A stretch of 64,000 nucleotides of DNA from Marivivens donghaensis. GTDB lineage: Bacteria > Pseudomonadota > Alphaproteobacteria > Rhodobacterales > Rhodobacteraceae. The stretch covers positions 124,001 through 188,000 of the forward strand of contig NZ_JAUFRA010000001.1 of NCBI RefSeq assembly GCF_030410045.1. The letters run 5' to 3'. Below, piece by piece: positions 26,289 through 35,260 of this stretch (position 1 is its first letter; every line of letters begins with the position of its first letter). A model generated the notes under the pieces. The model ran no database searches, was not told where the DNA came from, and was given only the letters and a program-made list of their open reading frames with translations. The translations under genes were made by a program, and so were the position numbers.

Positions 26289-26576
26289 ATGGCAAAGCCG
26301 ATGACTAAGGCGCAACTCGTCGCCGCACTCGCTGAAAAAGCAGGCACAGACAAAAAGACCGCAACCGCTGGTCTCGAAGCTCTGATCGATATCATCACCT
26401 CCGAAGTTTCGGGCGGTGGCGCTGTGACCCTTCCGGGCGTAGGCAAGATCTACTGCCGCGAGCGCCCCGAGCGTATGGTTCGCAACCCTGCAACCGGCGA
26501 AACCATGTCGAAGCCGGCAGACAAGGTTGTGAAAATGACCATCGCGAAAGCACTTAAAGACAGCGTTAACGCATAA
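26289..26576 (+). CDS. hup: HU-family DNA-binding protein
   Basis: 95 aa. HU/IHF fold with the N-terminal helices TKAQLVAALAEKAGTDKKTA and LEALIDIITSEVSGGGAVTLPGVGKI; the DNA-binding arm RERPERMVRNPATGETMSKPADKVVK replaces the common RNPxTG arm with RNPATG intact. Nucleoid-associated protein. A strong terminator follows at 26617. Confidence 0.92.
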   Translation: MAKPMTKAQLVAALAEKAGTDKKTATAGLEALIDIITSEVSGGGAVTLPGVGKIYCRERPERMVRNPATGETMSKPADKVVKMTIAKALKDSVNA

Positions 26577-26616
26577 GTCGTTCTGCAGGTCTTGCACCTG
26601 ACGCATTCTTAAGAAA

Positions 26617-26644
26617 GGGTCGCTGGCATCAGCGGCCCTTTTTT
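26617..26644 (+). terminator. Intrinsic terminator after the HU gene
   Basis: GGGTCGCTG (26617-26625), loop GCAT, CAGCGGCCC (26630-26638), then six Ts. Nine pairs with one G-T; a textbook terminator 40 bp after the HU stop. Confidence 0.85.
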
Positions 26645-26660
26645 CATTCTCGGGGACATT

Positions 26661-27530
26661 ATGGATTTACGTGCTATTTTGATGGGGCTGTCTTTTGCCC
26701 TTATGTGGTCTTCAGCTTTCACCTCAGCACGAATTATCGTCCAATATGCCCCGCCAATGGCCTCTCTATCGCTTAGGTTTTTGGTCTCGGGTCTTCTGGG
26801 GATCGCGATTGCTTATGCGATGGGGCAGCGGGCCAAACTTACGCGAGAGCAATGGAAGGCTACGCTGATTTTTGGCGTTTGCCAGAACGCGCTTTACCTC
26901 GGCCTGTTCTTTGTGGCGATGCAAACGATTGAAGCGTCGCTGGCTGCAATCATTGCAGCGACGATGCCGTTGATCGTAGCTCTTTTCGGGTGGGTGATGG
27001 GCGATCGGCCAAAGCCGTTAGGCATGCTCGGGCTTGTTGCAGGGATCATCGGCGTGACTGTGATCATGGGTGCACGCCTGTCGGGGACCATCGATGTGAT
27101 GGGCCTCGTTCTATGCGCCATTGGTGTGACGGCACTGGCAGTTGCAACGCTGTCCGTGCGCGGTGCGTCCTCGGGCGGCAACGTTTTGATGATTGTTGGT
27201 TTGCAAATGCTGGTTGGCTCGGCTGTGCTGTCCGTGCCTGCGACGCTGCTCGAGAGCTGGGACATTATTTGGAGCTGGCAGCTGATTGTGGCGTTCTTCT
27301 ACACCACTTTGGTTCCCGGTCTTTTGGCGACCCTTGTCTGGTTCCTGCTCGTTCAGAGGATTGGCGCGATCAAAGCGGCGACGTTCCACTTTTTGAACCC
27401 GTTCTTTGGCGTAACCATTGCGTGGGCTCTGATTGGTGAAGAACTGACACACTGGGACGTGATCGGGGTTGCGATTATTGCAGCGGGAATTTTGGCCGTC
27501 CAATTGTCCAAGCAGGGCGCAAAATTATAA
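26661..27530 (+). CDS. EamA/DMT-superfamily transporter
   Basis: 289 aa, ten predicted helices, two EamA repeats: FALMWSSAFTSARIIVQYAPPMASLSLRFLVSG at the N-terminus, and LVPGLLATLVWFLLVQRIGAIKAATFHFLNPFFGV in the second repeat. Probable exporter; substrate unknown. Not close in sequence to the DMT protein at 15.7 kb beyond the family motifs. Followed by a hairpin (27531-27549) shared with convergent aroC. Confidence 0.82.
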   Translation: MDLRAILMGLSFALMWSSAFTSARIIVQYAPPMASLSLRFLVSGLLGIAIAYAMGQRAKLTREQWKATLIFGVCQNALYLGLFFVAMQTIEASLAAIIAATMPLIVALFGWVMGDRPKPLGMLGLVAGIIGVTVIMGARLSGTIDVMGLVLCAIGVTALAVATLSVRGASSGGNVLMIVGLQMLVGSAVLSVPATLLESWDIIWSWQLIVAFFYTTLVPGLLATLVWFLLVQRIGAIKAATFHFLNPFFGVTIAWALIGEELTHWDVIGVAIIAAGILAVQLSKQGAKL

Positions 27531-27549
27531 CGGCGCCTCTCGGGCGCCG
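27531..27549. terminator. Hairpin between DMT transporter and aroC
   Basis: CGGCGCC (27531-27537), loop TCTCG, GGCGCCG (27543-27549), immediately after the transporter stop. The T-run is weak; it may act as a bidirectional terminator of the convergent pair. Confidence 0.5.
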
Positions 27550-27574
27550 CTTAGTATCTTGAGCATCAACAGTG

Positions 27575-28678
27575 TTAGCCGATCTGACCTCGGACGCCGC
27601 CAGTGTGGGCGCGGTCGAGCAGGATATGATCGAGGATGACACACGCCGCCATTGCTTCACCAACGGGGACCGCGCGGATGCCGACGCAGGGGTCGTGGCG
27701 GCCTTTGGTGACGACTTCTGTCGGAGTGCCGTCCATGCGAATAGAACGGCGTGGAGACAGGATAGACGAGGTCGGCTTTACAGCAAAGCGCACGACGACA
27801 TCTTGGCCAGTCGAAATGCCACCAAGGATACCGCCAGCGTGGTTTGACCCGTAACGCACCTGACCGTCGTCAAAGAAAATCTCGTCGGCGTTGTCGCGTC
27901 CCGTCAGGGCTGCTGCTGCCATGCCTTCGCCGATTTCAACGCCTTTGACGGCGTTGATCGACATCATCGCTGCTGCGAGATCGGTATCCAGCTTTGCATA
28001 GATCGGAGCGCCGATCCCCGCAGGGACATTACGCGCTACAACTTCGATCACTGCGCCAACGCTGTTGTGGTCATCCTTGCGGAGCCACTGAAGGTACTCT
28101 TCCCACTCAAGCGCCATTTGCGCGTCAGGGCACCAGAAATCGTTCTGGTCGATGGCGTTCCAATCAAACCGATTACGGTCGATCTTTTTATCGCCCATCT
28201 GGACCATGTAACCTTTGATCTCAATCGCGGGTGCGAGGGTCTTCAACACTTCGCGCGCAACACCACCAGAGGCAACGCGCGCCGCAGTTTCGCGTGCAGA
28301 GGAACGACCCCCACCGCGATAATCGCGCAGGCCATATTTTTGGTGATATGCGAGGTCAGCGTGACCGGGGCGGAAGGTCTGGGCGATGTCGCCGTAGTCC
28401 TTGGACCGCTGGTCTGTGTTTTCGATCATCAGCTGGATTGAGGTGCCAGTGGTCACGCCTTCAAACACACCCGACAGGATTTTCACTGCATCGGGTTCAT
28501 TGCGCTGGGTCGTATTTTTGTTCTGACCTGGTTTGCGCTTGTCGAGCCAGACTTGAATCATCTCTGGTGTCAGCGCCACGCCCGGAGGGCAGCCGTCGAC
28601 CGTTGCGCCCAAAGCTGGACCATGGCTCTCGCCCCACGTGGTGGTGCGGTAGATGTGACCGAAGGTATTATACGACAT
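27575..28678 (-). CDS. aroC: Chorismate synthase
   Basis: 367 aa from ATG 28678 (MSYNTFGHIYRTTTWGESHG, the family start). Flavin-dependent last step of the shikimate pathway. Signature segments are GESHG near residue 17, RPGHADLAYHQKYG (about 107-120), GGGRSSARETAARVA (about 128-142) and NHAGGILGGISTGQ. The longer frame to 28801 runs back through the thiamine riboswitch region and is not coding. Confidence 0.94.
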   Translation of the reverse strand: MSYNTFGHIYRTTTWGESHGPALGATVDGCPPGVALTPEMIQVWLDKRKPGQNKNTTQRNEPDAVKILSGVFEGVTTGTSIQLMIENTDQRSKDYGDIAQTFRPGHADLAYHQKYGLRDYRGGGRSSARETAARVASGGVAREVLKTLAPAIEIKGYMVQMGDKKIDRNRFDWNAIDQNDFWCPDAQMALEWEEYLQWLRKDDHNSVGAVIEVVARNVPAGIGAPIYAKLDTDLAAAMMSINAVKGVEIGEGMAAAALTGRDNADEIFFDDGQVRYGSNHAGGILGGISTGQDVVVRFAVKPTSSILSPRRSIRMDGTPTEVVTKGRHDPCVGIRAVPVGEAMAACVILDHILLDRAHTGGVRGQIG

Positions 28679-28782
28679 GGGCGCCTCCTTTGTTGTTTCC
28701 TCTATCGCGGACAGGGCGAGGGGCCAAGGTCTTTTGCGAATTCCTCTTGAACATCGTTTTTGCGCGTCTATGTTCGCCGTTA

Positions 28783-28866
28783 CCTCGGGGTGCTCTGGCA
28801 ACAGGGCTGAGATGCGAAAGCGAACCCGTTGAACCTGAACCGGTTAAGACCGGCGGAGGGAAGGTG
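28783..28866 (+). promoter_or_regulatory. TPP (thi-box) riboswitch
   Basis: Contains the conserved thi-box elements in order: CGGGGTGC (28786-28793), GGCTGAGA (28805-28812), ACCCGTTGAACCTGAACCGG (28824-28843) and GGCGGAGGGAAGGTG (28852-28866). It binds thiamine pyrophosphate. It sits 55 bp upstream of thiB. Downstream, TCCTCTT (28876-28882) is perfectly complementary to AAGAGGA (28906-28912), which contains the thiB ribosome site, so the switch probably turns translation off when TPP is bound. Confidence 0.93.
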
Positions 28867-28875
28867 CAGAGTTGA

Positions 28876-28912
28876 TCCTCTTGACCCCCGTCCGTTCGGC
28901 GCATGAAGAGGA
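28876..28912 (+). promoter_or_regulatory. Anti-Shine-Dalgarno hairpin in front of thiB
   Basis: TCCTCTT at 28876-28882 pairs with AAGAGGA at 28906-28912 over 7 bp. The second arm holds the AGAGGA ribosome site 9 bp before ATG 28922. This is the expression platform expected for a translational TPP switch. Confidence 0.7.
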
Positions 28913-28921
28913 AAGACCATT

Positions 28922-29905
28922 ATGAAAACCACCCTCACGCATGTCGCAGGACTATGTTTCGTTGCCACTGGCGCAATCGCTGAAACATCGACCCTGACGA
29001 TTTACACCTACGACGGCTTTAACAGCGAATGGGGCCCAGGTCCGCAGATCGAGGCGAACTTTGAGGCCGAATGCGCCTGTGATCTGGAGTTTGTCGCCGC
29101 TGGTGACGGCGCTGCCGTACTGTCGCGCCTGAAACTCGAAGGCGCAAATACGGATGCAGATATCGTGCTCGGCCTCGATACGAACCTGACGGCGGATGCA
29201 GCGGCGACCGGCCTTTTTGCGGCATCGGGCGTGACTGCAGCCTATGATTTGCCAATCGAATGGTCCGACGACACATTTGTTCCGTTCGATTGGGGCTATT
29301 TTGCTTTCGTTGCTGGGAAGGACGTCGAAGCACCGACCAATTTCCGTGAACTCGCTGCAAGCGACCTGAAAATCGTAATCCAAGACCCGCGGTCGTCGAC
29401 ACCAGGTCTGGGCCTCGTCCTCTGGATTGAAGCGGCCTATGGTGACGAAGCTGGCAGCATTTGGGCTGATCTGGCAGACAACATCGTCACCGTAACCCCC
29501 GGATGGTCCGAAGCCTACGGTCTATTCCTCGAAGGCGAAGCAGACGCTGTATTGTCCTACACAACCTCGCCTGCCTATCACCTGATCGCGGAAGGCGACG
29601 ACAGCAAGACATCGTGGGCCTTTGAAGAGGGTCATTACATGCAGGTCGAAGTTGCAGCAAAGGTCGCATCGACCGATGTGCCAGAGCTTGCGGATGCCTT
29701 CCTCGCGTTCATGACGACCGAAGGGTTCCAGTCTGTGATTCCGACAACCAACTGGATGTATCCTGCGGTGACACCTGCGGTTGGTCTGCCCGAAGGGTTT
29801 GAGACCCTTGTCACACCCTCGACCGCTTTGTTGCTCAGCTCTGAGGATGCGGCTGCAAAGTCGGGTCCGGCGATTGACGCATGGCGCGCAGCACTCGCTC
29901 AATAA
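28922..29905 (+). CDS. thiB: Thiamine ABC transporter, periplasmic binding protein
   Basis: 327 aa, signal peptide MKTTLTHVAGLCFVATGAIA. ThiB hallmarks: LTIYTYDGFNSEWGPGP, FVAAGDGAAVLSRLKLEG, VLGLDTNL, PFDWGYFAF, and YTTSPAYHL near residue 215. Binds thiamine, TMP and TPP in the periplasm. Controlled by the upstream TPP riboswitch; first gene of thiBPQ. Confidence 0.93.
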   Translation: MKTTLTHVAGLCFVATGAIAETSTLTIYTYDGFNSEWGPGPQIEANFEAECACDLEFVAAGDGAAVLSRLKLEGANTDADIVLGLDTNLTADAAATGLFAASGVTAAYDLPIEWSDDTFVPFDWGYFAFVAGKDVEAPTNFRELAASDLKIVIQDPRSSTPGLGLVLWIEAAYGDEAGSIWADLADNIVTVTPGWSEAYGLFLEGEADAVLSYTTSPAYHLIAEGDDSKTSWAFEEGHYMQVEVAAKVASTDVPELADAFLAFMTTEGFQSVIPTTNWMYPAVTPAVGLPEGFETLVTPSTALLLSSEDAAAKSGPAIDAWRAALAQ

Positions 29906-31422
29906 ACTATCCACGCTGGCCGGGGGCGATGGTGATCGCCCTCGTGCTAGTGTTGACGCTGGGAACGCTGTTGGCTGTTCTTTGGCGCGCCGAAGGCGTG
30001 GGTGGGCTAGGTCGGGCTGAATGGGCCGCCATTCGGTTTACCGTGCTTCAGGCCATACTATCTGCGGCGGCCAGTGTTGTGCTGGCGATCCCAGTTGCGC
30101 GGGCGCTATCTCGACGCAGGTTTCGGGGACGCTCGGTCCTTATAACGCTCCTCGGCGCTCCATTCATTTTGCCAGTCATTGTCGCGGTTATGGGGCTGTT
30201 GGCTGTCTTTGGCCGCAATGGTCTTTTGAATGATGCGATCTCTATGGCGGGCGGGGATCGGATCTCAATCTATGGGCTGGGCGGCGTTGTGTTGGCTCAT
30301 GTCTTCTTCAACCTTCCGCTTGCGGTGCGGATGATACTGCAAGGCTGGATCGCTATACCCGCCGAGAGATTTCGGTTGGTCGTGAGCCTTGGTGCCTCGG
30401 TGAGCGCAATGCTAGAGCGACCGATGTTACGAGCCGTTTTGCCGGGTGCGTTTATGGCCATTTTCCTGATTTGCTTGACGAGTTTTGCTGTCGCACTCGT
30501 TCTGGGCGGTGGCCCAAAGGCAACCACGGTTGAATTGGCAATCTATCAGGCTGTGAGATTTGACTTCGACCTCGGGCGGGCCGCGCTTTTGGCTGCTGTC
30601 CAATTCGGTTTGTCCATTATCGCCGCGCTGGCTGCGTGGTTCATCACTGTTCCTGAAGGCTTTGGGGCGGGGTTGGACCGTGTTCTGCCGCGCTGGGATG
30701 GAGCCAGCCTATGGGAGCGGTCATGCGATGCCCTCGCTATCGCATTGGCCGCTGCATTTCTGATTCTGCCGCTATCGATGGTGGTCATCAAAGGCATGAT
30801 TGGCTTGTCCGATCTGCCAGCGTCCGTTTGGCCCGCAATTGCGCGTTCGGTTTCAGTCGCTGCGGTTTCTACTGCTTTGACCATCACTGCCGCAGTCCTC
30901 TTATCGATGCGTGGCGGACGCGCCGTTGGGGTGGCCTCAGCCTTGCCGTTGGCTGCGTCTTCATTGGTGGTCGGGACGGGGCTCTTTGTTGTTGTTCAAC
31001 CTATGTTCAATCCCGGGAAATTAGCGCTGCTGGTCACGGCTTTGATGAATGCGCTTATGGCGCTTCCTTTTGCGCTACGGGTCATCGCGCCTGCGTTTGA
31101 ACGTGTTGAGGCGGACTACGGACGCCTTGCCGATTCGATCGGGCTGAAAGGTTGGGCGCGGGTTAGAATTTCAGTCCTGCCTCGTATTCGAAAGCCGCTC
31201 GGCTTTGCTGCAGGATTGGCGGCAGCACTTTCGATGGGTGATCTTGGTGTGATCGCTCTCTTTGCGACCTCGGACCAGCAGACTTTGCCGTTGTTGATGT
31301 ATCAATTGATGGGAAGTTACCGCACGGATGCCGCGTCTGGCGCGGCACTTGTGTTGTTGAGTCTGAGCCTTTGTGCCTTTTGGATTTTCGACAGGGGAGG
31401 ACGCGCCGATGCTGATGCTTGA
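29881..31422 (+). CDS. thiP: Thiamine ABC transporter permease
   Basis: 513 aa: two fused permease domains with about twelve helices, as in ThiP. EAA-type loops occur in both halves, for example PAERFRLVVSLGASVSAMLERPMLRAVLPG and DYGRLADSIGLKGWARVRISVLPRI. ATG 29881 lies within the last codons of thiB (25-bp overlap), so translation is coupled. Confidence 0.92.
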   Translation: MARSTRSINYPRWPGAMVIALVLVLTLGTLLAVLWRAEGVGGLGRAEWAAIRFTVLQAILSAAASVVLAIPVARALSRRRFRGRSVLITLLGAPFILPVIVAVMGLLAVFGRNGLLNDAISMAGGDRISIYGLGGVVLAHVFFNLPLAVRMILQGWIAIPAERFRLVVSLGASVSAMLERPMLRAVLPGAFMAIFLICLTSFAVALVLGGGPKATTVELAIYQAVRFDFDLGRAALLAAVQFGLSIIAALAAWFITVPEGFGAGLDRVLPRWDGASLWERSCDALAIALAAAFLILPLSMVVIKGMIGLSDLPASVWPAIARSVSVAAVSTALTITAAVLLSMRGGRAVGVASALPLAASSLVVGTGLFVVVQPMFNPGKLALLVTALMNALMALPFALRVIAPAFERVEADYGRLADSIGLKGWARVRISVLPRIRKPLGFAAGLAAALSMGDLGVIALFATSDQQTLPLLMYQLMGSYRTDAASGAALVLLSLSLCAFWIFDRGGRADADA

Positions 31423-32107
31423 AAACCTGAATGTGCGTCAGGGTGATTTCCACCTAACGGCAAATGTAGGCTTTGCGGCGGGCCAGATTACAGCTCTCAT
31501 CGGCCCGTCTGGTGCTGGCAAATCCACGATCCTTTCTGTGATCGCGGGTTTCTATCAAGCCGAAGGGCAGGTGTTGTGGCGCGGTGAGCCGATAACCGAT
31601 TTGCGACCTGATCAGAGACCAGTTTCGATCCTGTTCCAAGACAACAACCTCTTTCCTCATTTGACTGTTTCACAGAATGTCGGCCTCGCGCTGCGAGCAT
31701 CGCTTCGGCTGACGCGCGATGAACCGCGCCGCGTTGATGAAATGCTCGCCAGCGTCGGGCTATCGGGAATGGGAGCCAGAAAACCTGCGGCTCTCTCGGG
31801 CGGGCAACAGAGCCGCGCAGCGCTGGCGCGGCTTTTGCTGCAGGATCGTCCTGTGATCCTCTTGGACGAACCCTTTGCCGCTTTGGGACCCGGTCTCAAG
31901 CAAGAGATGCTTACCCTCGTGCGGGAGCGCGCGCTTACCGACAATCGTGTCGTTTTGATGGTGACTCATGACCCGCAGGATGCGCTGGTCGCTGCTGATC
32001 AAATTGCCCTGGTCGATGAAGGGCAGTTATTCGCACCTTTGCCGGCACGAGAGGTGATGGATAACCCGCCTGATGTGCTGCAGCGGTATTTAGGAACCTC
32101 CTCCTAG
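31409..32107 (+). CDS. thiQ: Thiamine ABC transporter ATP-binding protein
   Basis: 232 aa from ATG 31409, with AGGGGAGG 8 bp upstream; the start lies inside the end of thiP. Walker A GPSGAGKST (about 32-40), Q-loop in ILFQDNNLFPHLT, signature LSGGQQ (about 128-133), Walker B VILLDEPFAALGP and H-loop MVTHD. Last gene of thiBPQ; a bidirectional terminator follows. Confidence 0.92.
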   Translation: MLMLENLNVRQGDFHLTANVGFAAGQITALIGPSGAGKSTILSVIAGFYQAEGQVLWRGEPITDLRPDQRPVSILFQDNNLFPHLTVSQNVGLALRASLRLTRDEPRRVDEMLASVGLSGMGARKPAALSGGQQSRAALARLLLQDRPVILLDEPFAALGPGLKQEMLTLVRERALTDNRVVLMVTHDPQDALVAADQIALVDEGQLFAPLPAREVMDNPPDVLQRYLGTSS

Positions 32108-32112
32108 AAATG

Positions 32113-32143
32113 AAAAAGGCCCGCCAATTTGGCGGGCCTTTTC
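32113..32143. terminator. Bidirectional terminator between thiQ and petC
   Basis: AAAAGGCCCGCCAA is followed directly by TTGGCGGGCCTTTT, giving a long perfect stem with A-run and T-run on opposite sides. It ends both convergent operons. Confidence 0.88.
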
Positions 32144-32162
32144 CTATTCAGAGCGCGTCAGA

Positions 32163-33026
32163 TTACTCTTCGTCGCGCTTTTTACCTTTGTGCGGTGCCC
32201 ACAGACGTTTGTTGGTCATGTAGAGCAGAACCGACAGAACGATCAGGAAGATCACGCCGGTCAGGCCAGCTTCTTTACGAGCGTTCAGTTTCGGCTCAGC
32301 AGCCCACATCAGGAATGCAGCAACGTCCTGAGCTTCGTGGTGCAGGTCGTTGGAGTGACCGTCATCGAATTCAGTGTCTTCACCGTAGAGCGGCTGTGCC
32401 ATCGCGATCCAGCTGCCCGGATAGAGGTGGTTGCCGTGCTCGTCTTTACATTCGTTCGGGTAGCCACCTGCAGTAAAGACGGTGTTGTAGTTACCGTCAA
32501 AACCTTCAGGCGCACATTCAGGTGCCTCTTCGTAGCCGGACAGAAGCGACGCGATGTACTCGGGGCCGCCCATGCCTTTGACGATCTGGTTGATACCGAG
32601 GCCGTAGGGGCCGTGGAAACCAGCGCGTGCTTTGGCCATCAGGGACAAGTCAGGTGCGTTTGACAGCGACGAACCAGGGAATTTGTCAGCCGGAGTGGCG
32701 GCGCGGAAGTCGCCTTCACCGTCCGCAAGTTCAGGATCCCAAACTTCGAACTGACCAGCGTAGTCCCAGACTTCGTCGATGCCGTAGTGCGGTCCGCCCT
32801 CATCAGCGAGGGTGCCGATGCGAACGTGCTCGAGGCCGTGACATGCCGAACAAACTTCGGTGTAGATTTTCAGACCGCGCTGAAGCTGCATCTGGTCGTA
32901 AGAGCCGAACGGGCCTTCGAACGAGAATGCGAAATCTTCGACGTGACTGGTGCCACCCGATGCCAGAGCAGCACCGGAGGACAGGCCAAGAGCGATCGCG
33001 GCGGAAAGGGTAAGTTTACGGAACAT
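32163..33026 (-). CDS. petC: Cytochrome c1 of the bc1 complex
   Basis: 287 aa from ATG 33026 (MFRKLTLSAAIALG signal peptide). Heme site CSACH near residue 53-57 (EVCSACHGLEHVR), a C-terminal membrane anchor GVIFLIVLSVLLYMTNKRLW, and a lysine-rich tail. Complex III subunit in the cytoplasmic membrane with the heme domain in the periplasm. The frame extended to 33047 lacks a ribosome site. It ends the petABC operon. Confidence 0.93.
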   Translation of the reverse strand: MFRKLTLSAAIALGLSSGAALASGGTSHVEDFAFSFEGPFGSYDQMQLQRGLKIYTEVCSACHGLEHVRIGTLADEGGPHYGIDEVWDYAGQFEVWDPELADGEGDFRAATPADKFPGSSLSNAPDLSLMAKARAGFHGPYGLGINQIVKGMGGPEYIASLLSGYEEAPECAPEGFDGNYNTVFTAGGYPNECKDEHGNHLYPGSWIAMAQPLYGEDTEFDDGHSNDLHHEAQDVAAFLMWAAEPKLNARKEAGLTGVIFLIVLSVLLYMTNKRLWAPHKGKKRDEE

Positions 33027-33043
33027 AGTTCTTGTTTCCTTTC

Positions 33044-34357
33044 TCACTCGGCCGGGTTGCCGTAGTGGGCATTGAAATCTTCCTCGATGGTCGCAGGCTG
33101 TGCCAGCGGCTTTTCGATTACACCCAGCAGCGGCAGGATGACGAGGAAGTACGAGAACCAGTAGGTCGCAGCGATGAGCGAGATCCAGTCATACGGGAAG
33201 GTTGTTGCCTGTGCGCCAACCCACATCAGTACGAAGAAATCGACGACCAGCAGAGCGAACCACCATTTGAACATCGGACGGTAACGACCCGAACGTACTT
33301 TGGATGTGTCCAGCCAAGGTGCCAGAGCCATTACAGCGATCGCACCGAACATCGCGAGAACGCCAAAGAACTTTGCGTCGACGATGCCAGCAGTGATGAA
33401 GCTTGCGAACTGAACGGCCCAAACGTCAGCGGTGAACGCACGCAGGATCGCGTAGAACGGCAGGAAGTACCATTCAGGAACGATGTGCGCCGGAGTCGCC
33501 AGCGGGTTTGCCGGAATGTAGTTGTCCGGGTGGCCGAGGTAGTTCGGCATGAAGCCTACGATAGCAACGAAGACCACGAGGATCACAGCGAGTGCGAAGA
33601 GGTCTTTGATGACGAAGTAGGGCCAGAACGGCAGAGTGTCTTTCTGTGCTTCTTCTTTCGAGCCACGACGAACTTCAACACCAGTTGGGTTGTTGTTGCC
33701 TGTCGAGTGGAATGCCCAGATGTGCACCAATGTCAGGCCGGCCAGAACGAACGGCAGCAGGTAGTGCAGCGAGAAGAAACGGTTCAGAGCTGGTTGACCA
33801 ACAGCGGACGCACCGAGCAGCCAAGTCTGGATCGATTCACCGATGAACGGGATCGCACCAAATAGACCGGTGATAACAGCGGTACCGTGGAACGACATCT
33901 GGCCCCAAGGCAGAACGTAGCCCATGAACGCGGTGCCCATCATGATCAGGTACATAAGCATACCGATGATCCATGTGACTTCGCGCGGTGCTTTGTACGA
34001 ACCGTAGTAAAGGCCGCGGAAGATGTGTGCGTAAACAGCCACGAAGAACAGCGATGCGCCGTTCATGTGGAAGTAACGGATCATGTGACCGCCGTTTACG
34101 TCGCGCATGATGTGTTCGATCGAAGCGAACGCCATGTCAACGTGCGGGGTGTAGTGCATGACGAGCACAACACCAGTTGCAATCTGAAGACCCAGTGTGA
34201 AGGCCAAGACAATGCCCCAGATCCACATCCAGTTAAGGTTCTTCGGAGTTGGGATCATGAGGGTGTCATAGAGAAGACCGATGACGGGCAGGCGGCTGTG
34301 GAGCCATTTTTCTGCGCCAGTCTTCGGCTCGTAATGATCGTGCGGGATACCGGACAT
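33044..34357 (-). CDS. petB: Cytochrome b of the bc1 complex
   Basis: 437 aa, eight transmembrane helices. Heme-ligating histidines lie in the two paired positions of helices B and D (MHYTPHVDMAFASIEHIMRDVN region and SLHYLLPFVLAGLTLVHIWAFH), and the PEWY quinol-site motif is present (VPEWYFLPFYA). Between petA and petC with short gaps; all three genes form one operon on the minus strand. Confidence 0.95.
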   Translation of the reverse strand: MSGIPHDHYEPKTGAEKWLHSRLPVIGLLYDTLMIPTPKNLNWMWIWGIVLAFTLGLQIATGVVLVMHYTPHVDMAFASIEHIMRDVNGGHMIRYFHMNGASLFFVAVYAHIFRGLYYGSYKAPREVTWIIGMLMYLIMMGTAFMGYVLPWGQMSFHGTAVITGLFGAIPFIGESIQTWLLGASAVGQPALNRFFSLHYLLPFVLAGLTLVHIWAFHSTGNNNPTGVEVRRGSKEEAQKDTLPFWPYFVIKDLFALAVILVVFVAIVGFMPNYLGHPDNYIPANPLATPAHIVPEWYFLPFYAILRAFTADVWAVQFASFITAGIVDAKFFGVLAMFGAIAVMALAPWLDTSKVRSGRYRPMFKWWFALLVVDFFVLMWVGAQATTFPYDWISLIAATYWFSYFLVILPLLGVIEKPLAQPATIEEDFNAHYGNPAE

Positions 34358-34369
34358 TCGTGCCTCTCC

Positions 34370-34930
34370 TTAGCCGAGCTGGATTGTGGTTTCGTCGATA
34401 AAGGCAGCGACGGGGATATCGAGGTTGCGCGGTGCCGGACCTTTGCGGATGCGGCCTGCGGTGTCGTAGTGCGAACCGTGGCACGGGCAGTACCAGCCAC
34501 CGAAATCGCCCGACTCACCGAGCGGCACGCAGCCAAGGTGGGTACAAACGCCCATCTGAACGAGCCATACGCCGTCTTCCGACAGTGCGCGGTTTTCGTC
34601 CGAAGCATCTGCATCGGCAGCCAAGTTTGCGTTTTCAGCATTCTGGTCAGGCAGCGCATTCAGTTCAACTGCGCGAGCTGCGTCGATTTCTTCCTGCGTA
34701 CGTGCGCGGATGAAAACAGGCTTGCCCTGCCACAGAACAGTCAACTGGGTGCCAGCGGCAACCGAGCTAACGTCTACACGCTTCGAGGCTTGCGCCTGAA
34801 CGTCTGCGGACGGGTTCATCTGATTAACGAGAGGCCAGACAGCGGCGCCGGTCACCACTGCGCCCGCACCTGCGGTAGCGTAGTAGATGAAATCGCGGCG
34901 TGTGCCCTGGTGTTCTTCTTGATGTGACAC
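34370..34930 (-). CDS. petA: Rieske iron-sulfur protein of the bc1 complex
   Basis: 186 aa from GTG 34930 (VSHQEEHQGTRRDF), the family start; GGAG lies 9 bp upstream, while ATG 34939 would touch that site directly. Twin-arginine TRRDF, one membrane anchor (YYATAGAGAVVTGAAVW), and the Rieske cluster motifs CTHLGC and CPCHGS with the disulfide cysteines. First gene of petABC. The longer frame to 35023 is non-family. Confidence 0.94.
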   Translation of the reverse strand: MSHQEEHQGTRRDFIYYATAGAGAVVTGAAVWPLVNQMNPSADVQAQASKRVDVSSVAAGTQLTVLWQGKPVFIRARTQEEIDAARAVELNALPDQNAENANLAADADASDENRALSEDGVWLVQMGVCTHLGCVPLGESGDFGGWYCPCHGSHYDTAGRIRKGPAPRNLDIPVAAFIDETTIQLG

Positions 34931-35260
34931 GGGGTGCATCTCCGATTTTTCCGGGCCTCGGCCCATACGAATAGGACAGACGGCAGAAAACCGCCGTCCG
35001 TTCGGGCGCTGTTTAGCTATCAAAACCTGTCGCGTCTAGCGGACAATCGGGCGCAGGCATTGGGAATAAGGTCGTAGGGTGGGGAAAGATGGCGCAAAAA
35101 CCACAATTTGCCCCGTAATCTGGTGGTAATTTCGATATTTGCGAGATTCCGTAGCGATTTTTTTGTGCGGGAGGCAAAATGACGCGAAGCCGCCGCGACG
35201 CTTGATAGCTTAGGGCTCGAGGCGTAGGACGGGAACAAATATCAATTTTGGGATGTTATC

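Noticed and set aside
33887..34927. 346-codon open frame opposite petB-petA
   Set aside because: Antisense to two well-conserved bc1 genes; composition effect.
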